NCBI GenBank assembly: GCA_029255105.1
Contig: JAQWWH010000005.1
Span: 20,052 to 84,051, forward strand
Direction of reading: 5' to 3'
DNA length: 64,000 nucleotides
Origin: Flavimaricola sp.
GTDB taxonomy: Bacteria > Pseudomonadota > Alphaproteobacteria > Rhodobacterales > Rhodobacteraceae
Shown: piece by piece, positions 8,913-16,285 of the stretch
How positions within the stretch are numbered: position 1 is the first letter of the stretch
How the letters are laid out: each line of letters opens with the position of its first letter
Program-made: the position numbers and the translations under genes
The notes under the pieces: model-generated
Told to the model about the DNA's origin: nothing
Seen by the model: only the letters and a program-made list of their open reading frames with translations
Database searches by the model: none

Positions 8913-9979
8913 GGGGCACCTTTCTCTTGGCTTGGGTTCAGCTTCATCATCTTGGCGACGATTGGCGCGGCAGTGATGACCAGGACGATCCGGGTCAGGT
9001 GGTGAACGATGACAAAGCCCAGATCAGCGCCTGCGACAATGGCCAGCACGGTCATCTCGGCCTGACCCCCGGGGGCGAATGCAAGGAACCCCTCGACCGG
9101 TGCGGCCAACCCGCTGATCACCACGATCTCTGTAAAACCGATGGCCAGAAGTGCCAGAAGAACCACATAGGCCATCCCGGCAAGAACGTCCTTGCGCAAT
9201 TCGGTCAGTGTAACCCCGACATATCCAACCCCGATGCCGATCCCGATGAAGTACTGCGAGGCGAGGATGGCCTCGGCCGGGGGGCGGACGTGGATCAGAC
9301 CGGACAGGGACAGCGCTGCCGTGACGATCATCGGCCCTAGGATAGAGGCGCCAAACAGCCCGATCCGCTCGCCCCCCTTCCAGCCGACAAGGGCAGCTAC
9401 GACCATGAGGACCAGTTCAATGTAGGGAACGTCACTGATCGGCGCACCGATTGGTTGGGTCAGGGGGGTGTCAAAGACCTGGGTCAGTAGGATCGGTGCA
9501 ACGGTCACAACGATCAGCACCCTTGTGGCGTGGATCAGCGACAGGGCCCGGGGGTCGCCCCCGGCCTCTGTCCCGAAGATGACCATGTCCTGCAACCCGC
9601 CCGGCATGGCGGCATAGTAAGAGGTGACAGGATCAAAGCCGCAGACCCGCCGAAAGAACGGTACACCCACAACGCCGATGCACAGGATGTAAACCGGGAT
9701 CAGCGCCACGGACAGCGCCATTTGTGGCAGCACCCCGATAAGGTCGGGCGTGATGGATGCCCCGACTGCAACCCCAAGGATGGTTCGCGCCCCGACCGCC
9801 ACCTGACCGGTGCCCCGTAGCGGTGCGCCCAGAAGGGCCGCGACAAGGCACGCCAGCATGGGGCCAAACAGGAACGGCAAGGGAAGGCCCGTCGCTGAAA
9901 AGGCTGCGGTGCCAATGGCGGCAAGGACCAACGTTCCGGCAGTCCGGGCCATAGGTGGCAATGTGGCAAGGCCCGACAT
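8909..9979 (-). CDS. AbrB-family (Pfam PF05145 type) integral membrane protein
   Basis: The protein has 356 residues with about ten hydrophobic segments arranged as two repeats, each carrying a glycine-rich re-entrant loop: PFLFGPMLACLVAALLGAP and LFGASILGPMIVTAALSLSGL. The MPGGLQDMVIFG and FAPGGQAEMTVLA motifs are typical of the family historically labelled 'AbrB' or 'ammonia monooxygenase'. It is neither the Bacillus DNA-binding AbrB nor a monooxygenase; transport is the likely role. The start at 9979 (MSGLATLPP) is preferred because a longer in-frame version would run through the divergent regulator's control region. It is the first gene of the minus-strand operon and overlaps the transpeptidase gene by four bases. 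Confidence 0.85.
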   Translation of the reverse strand: MSGLATLPPMARTAGTLVLAAIGTAAFSATGLPLPFLFGPMLACLVAALLGAPLRGTGQVAVGARTILGVAVGASITPDLIGVLPQMALSVALIPVYILCIGVVGVPFFRRVCGFDPVTSYYAAMPGGLQDMVIFGTEAGGDPRALSLIHATRVLIVVTVAPILLTQVFDTPLTQPIGAPISDVPYIELVLMVVAALVGWKGGERIGLFGASILGPMIVTAALSLSGLIHVRPPAEAILASQYFIGIGIGVGYVGVTLTELRKDVLAGMAYVVLLALLAIGFTEIVVISGLAAPVEGFLAFAPGGQAEMTVLAIVAGADLGFVIVHHLTRIVLVITAAPIVAKMMKLNPSQEKGAP

Positions 9980-9992
9980 CAAGCAGCTTTCG

Positions 9993-10040
9993 TTGACAGG
10001 TATTGCATCCAACTGTATCCACCGGGATACAAAATGCAAT
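9993..10040 (+). promoter_or_regulatory. Divergent control region with likely GntR operator
   Basis: Between the divergent AbrB-like and GntR genes lies the near-perfect palindrome TGTATCC-acc-GGGATACA (10014-10031). It is flanked by an outer inverted pair ATTGCAT (10002-10008) and ATGCAAT (10034-10040). A plus-strand -35 box TTGACA (9993-9998) is followed at 17 bases by TATCCA (10016-10021), which would place the regulator's -10 inside the palindrome. A minus-strand -10-like TACAGT (10012-10017) also overlaps it. TGTAT-type half-sites are common for GntR/FCD regulators, so this is probably the autoregulatory and operon operator. Confidence 0.6.
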
Positions 10041-10051
10041 GACGGAGTCAT

Positions 10052-10735
10052 ATGGTGACGGCAACAGCCACCTCGGTCCGCGACATCAGCCAGGGTCAGG
10101 ACGCCTATCAACGCCTGATCGCCCAGATCCGCGCAGGTTCCCTGCGCCCCGGCGACAGGCTTACGGAAACCGACCTGGCCATGCGGCTGGGGATCAGCCG
10201 GACACCGGTCCGCGAAGCGATCCGCGCGCTTGAAGCGGACGGTCTGGTGGTCCACATCCCGCGCGTCGGGGCCAGCATTCGCCGGCTGGGCTATTCCGAA
10301 GTGACCGAGCTTTACGAGATGCGGATGGTGCTGGAAGGCACCGCCGCCCGGCTTTCCGCCCGCACCGCATCGGAGGTCGAGCTGGCCGAGCTGGACGCGA
10401 TTTCTCACGAGATGGCAGAGGCTCAGTCCGACGACCTTCGGTTGTACGAGTTGAACCGCCAGTTTCACCGCACCTTGCTGAACGCCGCGCGCAACAGGTT
10501 TCTGATCGACGCGGTCGCTGGGCTGGAAAAGACCATGCTGATCCTTGGCCCCTCGACGATGGAAGACAGCGCCCGCGCGGCCGAGGCCCAGACAGAGCAT
10601 GAGGCCCTTCTGGCCGCCCTGCATGATCGCGATGCCGAGGCCGCCGAGGCCCTGATGCGCCACCACATCCGCGCCGCCCATCGCATCAGACTGCGGCAAT
10701 TCCGGTCCGACGACAGCGCGGAGCAGTTGCCATGA
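10052..10735 (+). CDS. GntR-family transcriptional regulator with FCD domain
   Basis: The protein has 227 residues. Residues about 10-80 are the GntR winged helix (GDRLTETDLAMRLGISRTPVREAIRALEADGLV, then the HIPRVGASIRRL wing). Residues about 85-215 are the all-helical FCD ligand-binding domain with the expected histidines (NRQFHRTLL and LMRHHIRAAHRIR), which often hold a metal that contacts a carboxylate ligand. The ATG at 10052 has an ACGGAG ribosome-binding site. It sits between, and probably regulates, the minus-strand transporter operon and the plus-strand tcuAB genes. Its stop overlaps the tcuA start by four bases. FCD regulators commonly sense small organic acids, which suits this island. 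Confidence 0.92.
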   Translation: MVTATATSVRDISQGQDAYQRLIAQIRAGSLRPGDRLTETDLAMRLGISRTPVREAIRALEADGLVVHIPRVGASIRRLGYSEVTELYEMRMVLEGTAARLSARTASEVELAELDAISHEMAEAQSDDLRLYELNRQFHRTLLNAARNRFLIDAVAGLEKTMLILGPSTMEDSARAAEAQTEHEALLAALHDRDAEAAEALMRHHIRAAHRIRLRQFRSDDSAEQLP

Positions 10736-12123
10736 CGGACAGTACAAAAACCTGGGACGTGGTGATTGTCGGAGGCGGGAACGCCGCCCTTTGCGCAGCG
10801 ATCGAAGCCGCCGAAGCGGGCGCAAGCGTCATCATCCTGGAAGGCGCGCCGCTGGACTATCGTGGCGGAAACTCGCGCCACACCCGCAACTTTCGCTGCA
10901 TGCACGCCGGTCCCCTGTCAGTCCTGACCGATCGCTATGAAGAGGACGAATACTTCGACGATCTTCTGCGCGTGACCAAGGGCGAGACGGACGAAGACCT
11001 GGCCCGCATGACAATCCGCACGTCCGAGACGTGCCTGCCCTGGATGGAAAAGCAGGGTGTGCGTTTCCAACCTTCGCTGTCGGGCACGCTGTCGCTGTCG
11101 CGCACCAACGCGTTCTTTCTGGGGGGCGGCAAGGCGCTGGTGAATGCCTACTACAACCGCGCCGCCGATCTTGGCGTGGCCGTGCGCTATGAGGCGCAGG
11201 TCAAACACGTCGATATTCAGGACGGCGTCTTTGGTGGCGTCGATTGCGAGATTGCCGGACAGCCCACCCGGATCAATGGCAAGGCCGTTGTTCTGGCGTC
11301 AGGCGGGTTTCAGGCCGATCTGGATTGGCTTGCCCGCGCATGGGGGCCAGCGGCCAAGAACTTTCTGATCCGGGGGACGCCCTATAACAGGGGCGTCGTC
11401 CTCAAGGATATGCTCGACCAAGGTGCCGAAAGCGTGGGGGACCCCACCCAATGCCATGCCGTCGCCATCGACGGCCGCGCGCCGAAATACGACGGTGGGA
11501 TCGTGACCCGGCTGGATTGTGTGCCCTTCTCGGTGGTCGTCAATCGCCACGGCCAGCGTTTCTATGACGAAGGGGAAGATGTCTGGCCCAAGCGCTATGC
11601 GATCTGGGGGCGGCTTGTCGCCGCCCAGCCCGATCAGGTGGCCTATTCGATCATCGATTCCAAAAGCATGGACGCCTTCATGCCGTCGGTCTTTCCACCG
11701 ATTCAGGCGGATACAATCGAGGGGCTTGGCCAGCAGCTTGGAATTTCGGGCACCGTTCTGAAAGAGACGGTGGACAAGTTCAACGACGCCTGCCGCCCCG
11801 GAACCTTTCGCGGGAATGAGCTGGACGGTCTGGCAACCGACGGGATCGAGCCGCCCAAGACAAACTGGGCGCGGCCGATCACAGAGCCGCCGTTCTACGG
11901 CTATGAGCTTCGCCCCGGTGTGACGTTCACCTACCTCGGCCTCAAGGTCGATGACACCGCCCGGGTGACCGGGGAAGGGGGACGCATGTCCAACGTCTGG
12001 GCCGCCGGCGAAATCATGGCAGGCTCTATCCTGGGCCAAGGCTACCTTGCCGGGTTTGGTATGACCATCGGCACCGTCTTTGGCCGGATCGCAGGCAGGG
12101 AGGCCGCCGCATATGTCGCTTGA
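10732..12123 (+). CDS. tcuA: FAD-dependent tricarballylate dehydrogenase TcuA
   Basis: The protein has 463 residues, close to the Salmonella enzyme. The N-terminal dinucleotide-binding motif is VIVGGGNAALCAAIEAAEAG, followed by GASVIILEGA. The flavin and active-site region has the RGGNSRHTRNFR stretch typical of TcuA and other fumarate-reductase-like flavoproteins. The C-terminus has AAGEIMAGSILGQGYLAGFGMTIG, closing the FAD site. It oxidises tricarballylate (propane-1,2,3-tricarboxylate) to cis-aconitate. TcuB, encoded next with an 11-base overlap, reoxidises the flavin. Co-translation with the GntR regulator upstream and TcuB downstream makes the assignment stronger than the flavoprotein motifs alone. 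Confidence 0.9.
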   Translation: MTDSTKTWDVVIVGGGNAALCAAIEAAEAGASVIILEGAPLDYRGGNSRHTRNFRCMHAGPLSVLTDRYEEDEYFDDLLRVTKGETDEDLARMTIRTSETCLPWMEKQGVRFQPSLSGTLSLSRTNAFFLGGGKALVNAYYNRAADLGVAVRYEAQVKHVDIQDGVFGGVDCEIAGQPTRINGKAVVLASGGFQADLDWLARAWGPAAKNFLIRGTPYNRGVVLKDMLDQGAESVGDPTQCHAVAIDGRAPKYDGGIVTRLDCVPFSVVVNRHGQRFYDEGEDVWPKRYAIWGRLVAAQPDQVAYSIIDSKSMDAFMPSVFPPIQADTIEGLGQQLGISGTVLKETVDKFNDACRPGTFRGNELDGLATDGIEPPKTNWARPITEPPFYGYELRPGVTFTYLGLKVDDTARVTGEGGRMSNVWAAGEIMAGSILGQGYLAGFGMTIGTVFGRIAGREAAAYVA

Positions 12124-13198
12124 TATCCTGAACCTGACAGATCGCACCCCGACCGAAGAGGCCCGGCGGCAGGTCGAGATTTGCAACGCCTGCCGCTATT
12201 GCGAAGGCTATTGCGCCGTCTTTCCGGCCATCACAAAACAACGCGCCTTTGCGGACGGCGATATCACCCAGCTTGCCAACCTCTGCCACAACTGCCGAGG
12301 CTGCTACTATGCCTGCCAATATACCGCCCCGCATGAGTTTGATCTGAACCTTCCGGGCATTCTGGCCGAGGTGCGGCAAGATAGCTGGGATCGCTATGCC
12401 TGGCCGAAACCCTTTGCCGGTGCCTTCCAGCGCAAGGGAACCCCCATCGCGGTCGCCCTGATCATTGGACTGGCGCTGTTGTTTCTGGCCCTGACGGCCT
12501 TGCGGCCCGCCTCTGGGGAAGGGTTCTACGCCTATCTGTCGCACGGCGGCATGGTCGCCATTTTTGCCCCGGCCTTCCTGTTGCCTCTGGCTACCATCGG
12601 GATCGGCCTGCGCCGCTATTGGGCCGAGGTCGGGGGCCAGCGCATCACGTTTGCCCACCTGCGCGACGCTGTGGCAGCGACGGCCAACATGCGCAATCTG
12701 GGTGGCGGGCAAGGGCAAGGCTGCAATTTTGAAGAGGGGGACCGCTACTCCAACCGACGGCGGGTGGCCCATCAACTCGTGATGTACGGGTTCCTGCTGT
12801 GCTTTGCCTCAACATCCAGCGGGACGGTGCTGCATTACGGCTTTGGGCTAGAGGCACCTTATGGACTGTTTTCCCTGCCGAAACTTCTGGGCGTTCCCGG
12901 TGGTCTGTTGCTGACCATTGGGGCGGGCTGGTTGATCCGGCTCAAGCTGCAGTCGGACCGTGATCTGGGCGCGGCGAGTGCCTGGGGGGGCGAGGTGGCC
13001 TTCGTCCTATTGCTGGGATTGACGGGGCTGACCGGCCTTGCCCTTTATGCCACGACCGGCACGGCGTTGGTTGGGCCGCTCTTGGCCATCCATCTGGGGA
13101 CGGTTCTGACGTTCTTTCTGACCACGCCCTATTCCAAGATGGTCCACGGGTTCTACCGGCTCGCCGCCCTGATCCGCGACGCACAGGTGCGCCTGTGA
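12113..13198 (+). CDS. tcuB: Tricarballylate utilisation protein TcuB (Fe-S/heme membrane electron carrier)
   Basis: The protein has 361 residues. The N-terminal 90 hold two cysteine clusters, CNACRYCEGYC and CHNCRGCYYAC, each fit for a [4Fe-4S] centre. About six membrane helices follow, with conserved histidines for b-type heme (RRVAHQLVMYGF, LAIHLG, KMVHGFYR). TcuB reoxidises the FADH2 of TcuA and passes electrons to the quinone pool. The start at 12113 is supported by GCAGGGAGG nine bases upstream and by a normal N-terminus (MSLDILNLTD); a start at 12080 would add residues read in the tcuA coding region. The next gene begins with GTG overlapping this stop by four bases. Confidence 0.92.
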   Translation: MSLDILNLTDRTPTEEARRQVEICNACRYCEGYCAVFPAITKQRAFADGDITQLANLCHNCRGCYYACQYTAPHEFDLNLPGILAEVRQDSWDRYAWPKPFAGAFQRKGTPIAVALIIGLALLFLALTALRPASGEGFYAYLSHGGMVAIFAPAFLLPLATIGIGLRRYWAEVGGQRITFAHLRDAVAATANMRNLGGGQGQGCNFEEGDRYSNRRRVAHQLVMYGFLLCFASTSSGTVLHYGFGLEAPYGLFSLPKLLGVPGGLLLTIGAGWLIRLKLQSDRDLGAASAWGGEVAFVLLLGLTGLTGLALYATTGTALVGPLLAIHLGTVLTFFLTTPYSKMVHGFYRLAALIRDAQVRL

Positions 13199-14286
13199 CG
13201 CGACTGCTGTTATTGGGCGGGGACGGGATCGGGCCGGAGCTGGTCGAGGCAACGCGTGCCGTCCTGACGGCTGCTGACGATGGTTTTGACCTTGGGTTGC
13301 AGTTCGAGACCGCCGTGATCGGGTTTGATGCCTTGGCCACCGAAGGCTCTACCATCCCCGATGCCGTGATCGACAAGGCGCGTGCGGCGGACGGTATCGT
13401 TCTGGGCCCGGTGTCGCACAACGCCTATCCGCCGGTCAGCGAAGGGGGGCTAAACCCCTCGGGCCTGTTGCGCAAGACACTGGACCTTTATGCCAATGTG
13501 CGGCCCGCCCGGACCTTTGAAGGCTACCCCCCGCCCTGCGGTCAGCCCTTTGATCTGGTGATCTTTCGCGAGAATACCGAAGGGTTCTACGCGGATCGCA
13601 ACATGGCCTCCGGCACCGGCGAGGTTCGGCCCGATCCCGATATGGTGCTGGCCCTGCGCAAGGTTACCCGCAAGGCGTCAGCCCGGATCGCGCGAGCCGC
13701 CTTTGCCCACGCAGCGACCCGTCCGGCGCGGCATGTGACGGCCGTCCACAAGGCGAATGTGCTGCGCGAGTCTGATGGGCTTTTCCTGGAAGAGGTGCGC
13801 CGGGTGGCCGCCGGGTATCCGGACGTCACCTATGACGAGGTTCTGGTTGATGCGATGGCCGCCCTGCTGGTGCGAAGCCCGGACCGCTACGACGTGATCG
13901 TCACGACCAATATGTTCGGGGATATCCTGTCCGATCTCGCGGCAGAGCTTTCGGGCAGCCTTGGATTGGCGGCCTCGCTTAATGCCGGAACGGATCATGC
14001 CATGGCGCAGGCACAACATGGGTCTGCCCCCGATCTGGCAGGGCGCGACATTGCCAACCCGGCCTCCCTGATCCTGTCAGCGGCGATGCTTCTCGACTGG
14101 CTTTCGGAAAAGGGTCATGGCGCTGACTTTGCAGCAGCGGCGCGGGCGGTCGAACAGGCCGTGCGGTCAAGCCTGAAAGACCCCGTCACCCGCACCCCCG
14201 ATCTTAGTGGCACGGCTGGAACGCGGGCGATGGCAGGTGCAATTTCCGAGGCTGTCTTGCGTGCCGGACAATCCGAGCGGGCCTGA
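13195..14286 (+). CDS. Isocitrate/isopropylmalate dehydrogenase-family beta-decarboxylating dehydrogenase
   Basis: The protein has 363 residues and starts with GTG overlapping the tcuB stop. Family signatures are present in order: LLLGGDGIGPELV, the substrate arginines around NPSGLLRKTLDLYANVRPAR, FRENTEGFYADRN, the lysine-bearing HKANVLRESDGLF, the metal aspartates DAMAALLV and NMFGDILSD, and GSAPDLAGRDIANPASLI at the NAD site. The family oxidises and decarboxylates (2R,3S)-2-hydroxyacids such as isopropylmalate, isocitrate, homoisocitrate, tartrate or D-malate. It is not expected to be the biosynthetic LeuB because no leuCD is nearby and it is coupled to tcuAB. NADP or NAD preference cannot be read confidently. 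The substrate is unknown. Confidence 0.87.
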   Translation: MTRLLLLGGDGIGPELVEATRAVLTAADDGFDLGLQFETAVIGFDALATEGSTIPDAVIDKARAADGIVLGPVSHNAYPPVSEGGLNPSGLLRKTLDLYANVRPARTFEGYPPPCGQPFDLVIFRENTEGFYADRNMASGTGEVRPDPDMVLALRKVTRKASARIARAAFAHAATRPARHVTAVHKANVLRESDGLFLEEVRRVAAGYPDVTYDEVLVDAMAALLVRSPDRYDVIVTTNMFGDILSDLAAELSGSLGLAASLNAGTDHAMAQAQHGSAPDLAGRDIANPASLILSAAMLLDWLSEKGHGADFAAAARAVEQAVRSSLKDPVTRTPDLSGTAGTRAMAGAISEAVLRAGQSERA

Positions 14287-14369
14287 CCCCTTTCGGCAAC
14301 TATCCAAAACGACCCAAAAATGATACTTTCTCTATTGGCAAAGGCCGGGAATGGTCCAGGGGTGTTGCG

Positions 14370-14774
14370 ATGAGGCTGGGTGGAACGAGACTGATCTACC
14401 TTTTGGTAATCCTCTGGGCGGCGGCCTTTGCCCTTTCCATCATCATGGCGGTCAATGTCGCGGGCGAGCGCAATCTTGATACCGGTTTCGCGCGGCTCGA
14501 TGTCCTGATGCGGGGACAGATCGTTGCGCTGGCGCTGGCTATTTTCGCGGCTGTTGCGGGGTTTCTGGTCGCTGAAAGTAACAGGTCAACGCGGTTGGTC
14601 GGACTTGCGCCGCTGGGGTTGACCGTTCTGTTGGTGGGTGGGTTGTTTGTCGTGGCCACTTTGCGGGTGGAGGCAATCACCGCGCCGAACGAGACCCTTT
14701 CCCCTACATCGCCTGCCATCAAGCCTATCCCGACGGAGCCTGTCCAAGATCAGGGTGTCCAAGATCAGGGATAG
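14370..14774 (+). CDS. Small membrane protein, function unknown
   Basis: The protein has 134 residues with three predicted membrane helices (about 8-28, 49-68 and 77-97) and a short proline-rich tail. I do not recognise the family. The last ten residues are a doubled VQDQG, encoded by two identical 15-base units at 14741-14770, a recent tandem duplication. It stands alone between the tcu operon and the molybdenum hydroxylase genes. Confidence 0.6.
   Translation: MRLGGTRLIYLLVILWAAAFALSIIMAVNVAGERNLDTGFARLDVLMRGQIVALALAIFAAVAGFLVAESNRSTRLVGLAPLGLTVLLVGGLFVVATLRVEAITAPNETLSPTSPAIKPIPTEPVQDQGVQDQG
14741..14770 (+). repeat. 15-base tandem repeat, two copies, in the membrane-protein gene
   Basis: Two exact copies of tgtccaagatcaggg sit just before the stop codon and add VQDQG twice. 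The length is a multiple of three, so the frame is kept. Confidence 0.9.
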
Positions 14775-14947
14775 TCGAACCGGACGGAACAACCCTTCAG
14801 GACGCCGATTCTTGGACCCCCGACCCTGCGTTGAAAGATGGAACCTCCCACGACCCTGTACTAGCATCGAAGATGGTCCTACCAAGGTGGGGCCAATTCC
14901 ATTCAGGTGGAGAGACCCGGATAGCACCGGGAAACGGAGGTGAATTC

Positions 14948-15811
14948 ATGCGCTTTGCACAACCCAGAACGACAGAGGAAGCCGCGGGGCTAATCGCGCA
15001 GGAGGCAGGTCTGACCCGCATCCTGTCCGGCGGCACCGATGTCATGGTTCAACTAAAGTCCGGCCTGGTCGAGCCAGACTTGATTGTCGACATCAAGCAC
15101 ATTCCCGGGCTTCGGGCGATCACGCCCGAGGACGGCGGGTTTCGCATCGGAGCGGCCGTTTCAGGCGCAGAGCTGGGCGAGCATGAGGGGGTTCGGGCGT
15201 TGTGGCCTGGTGTCGTTGAAGGGGTCGAGCTCATTGGCTCTACTCAGGTGCAGGGCCGCGCCACGATGGCTGGCAACCTGTGCAACGGATCGCCCGCCGC
15301 CGATGCTGTGCCGGGTCTGGTGGCGGCAAACGCCATTGCCCGGATCATGGGACCGGACGGCGAGCGGGACTGCCCGGTTGCAGAGATCCCGGTAGGTCCG
15401 GGCAAGACGACACTGGCCAAGGCCGAATTCCTGACCTCGATCTTTCTGCCTGCCCGGCCGGACCGTTCGGGTGACGCCTATCTGCGCTTTATCCCCCGCA
15501 CCGAGATGGACATTGCCGTTGCCGCCGCCGCCGTCAGCCTGACGCTGGATGCGGCGGGCACTGTCACCGCCGCCCGCGTGGCCCTTGGGGCCGTGGCCCC
15601 GACCATCCGGCTGGTTCCGGCAGCGGCCGACGCGATCCTTGGCGCCAAGCTGGACGACGCGGCCATTGCCGCCCTGATGGAGGCCTGTTCGGCGGCCTGT
15701 AACCCGATCGACGACAAGCGCGGCACCATCGAATTCCGCACCCAGGTGGCGGGCGTTCTGGCCAAACGCGCCGCCCTGATCGCCTATTCCCGCGCAGGAG
15801 GCACGGTATGA
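14948..15811 (+). CDS. Molybdenum hydroxylase FAD-binding medium subunit (CoxM/XdhB type)
   Basis: The protein has 287 residues, the length of CO dehydrogenase medium subunits. FAD-site motifs are ILSGGTDVMVQLKSGL near residues 25-40 and STQVQGRATMAGNLCNGSPAADA near 100-122. The CO-deh flavoprotein C-terminal domain occupies about 170-285. It has none of the four-cysteine insertion that marks the 4-hydroxybenzoyl-CoA reductase beta subunit. The start at 14948 (MRFAQPRTTEEAA) follows a near-ideal GGAGGTG site five bases away; an earlier in-frame ATG at 14831 is unlikely. It transfers electrons from the Fe-S subunit to an acceptor. It overlaps the next gene by four bases. Confidence 0.92.
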   Translation: MRFAQPRTTEEAAGLIAQEAGLTRILSGGTDVMVQLKSGLVEPDLIVDIKHIPGLRAITPEDGGFRIGAAVSGAELGEHEGVRALWPGVVEGVELIGSTQVQGRATMAGNLCNGSPAADAVPGLVAANAIARIMGPDGERDCPVAEIPVGPGKTTLAKAEFLTSIFLPARPDRSGDAYLRFIPRTEMDIAVAAAAVSLTLDAAGTVTAARVALGAVAPTIRLVPAAADAILGAKLDDAAIAALMEACSAACNPIDDKRGTIEFRTQVAGVLAKRAALIAYSRAGGTV

Positions 15812-16284
15812 AATCCATTCACGTATCAACCACCGTCAACGGCGACGCGGTGGAGTTCATTTGTGCGCCTGACGAGTCGCTGCTGGACGTCCTGCGCAAT
15901 CGCCTTGGCCTGACCGGCGCGAAAGAGGGCTGCGGCACCGGCGATTGCGGAGCCTGCAGCGTGACTCTGAACGGCCGGCTTGTCTGCTCTTGCCTCGTCC
16001 TTGGGGCTGAGGCCGAAGGGGCCGATGTCGGCACCATCGAGGGGCTGGCGAATGGCGATGCGCTGCACCAGCTGCAACAAAGCTTTATTGACCATGCCGC
16101 CCTGCAATGCGGCATCTGCACGCCCGGCATCCTCGTTGCCGCCAAGGCGCTGTTGGAAAAGAACCCGGACCCGACCGATACCGAGGTCCGCTACTGGCTG
16201 GCCGGAAACCTTTGCCGCTGCACCGGGTATGACAAGATCATTCATGCTGTCCAGGACGCAGCCCAAAAGATGAGGAGCGCATAA
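15808..16284 (+). CDS. Molybdenum hydroxylase [2Fe-2S] small subunit (CoxS/XdhA type)
   Basis: The protein has 158 residues. The first half is a plant-type ferredoxin domain with GCGTGDCGACSV and a further cysteine in LVCSCLV. The second half is the four-helix domain with the second cluster ligands CGICTPG and NLCRCTGYD. It relays electrons between the molybdenum site of the large subunit and the FAD of the medium subunit. The start overlaps the medium-subunit stop (ATGA), and the large subunit begins one base after its stop, so the three chains are made together in stoichiometric amounts. Confidence 0.95.
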   Translation: MKSIHVSTTVNGDAVEFICAPDESLLDVLRNRLGLTGAKEGCGTGDCGACSVTLNGRLVCSCLVLGAEAEGADVGTIEGLANGDALHQLQQSFIDHAALQCGICTPGILVAAKALLEKNPDPTDTEVRYWLAGNLCRCTGYDKIIHAVQDAAQKMRSA

Positions 16285-16285
16285 C

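Noticed and set aside
8909..9979. Naming the membrane protein 'ammonia monooxygenase' or an AbrB transcription factor
   Set aside because: It is a multi-helix membrane protein; those labels come from old database misnaming.
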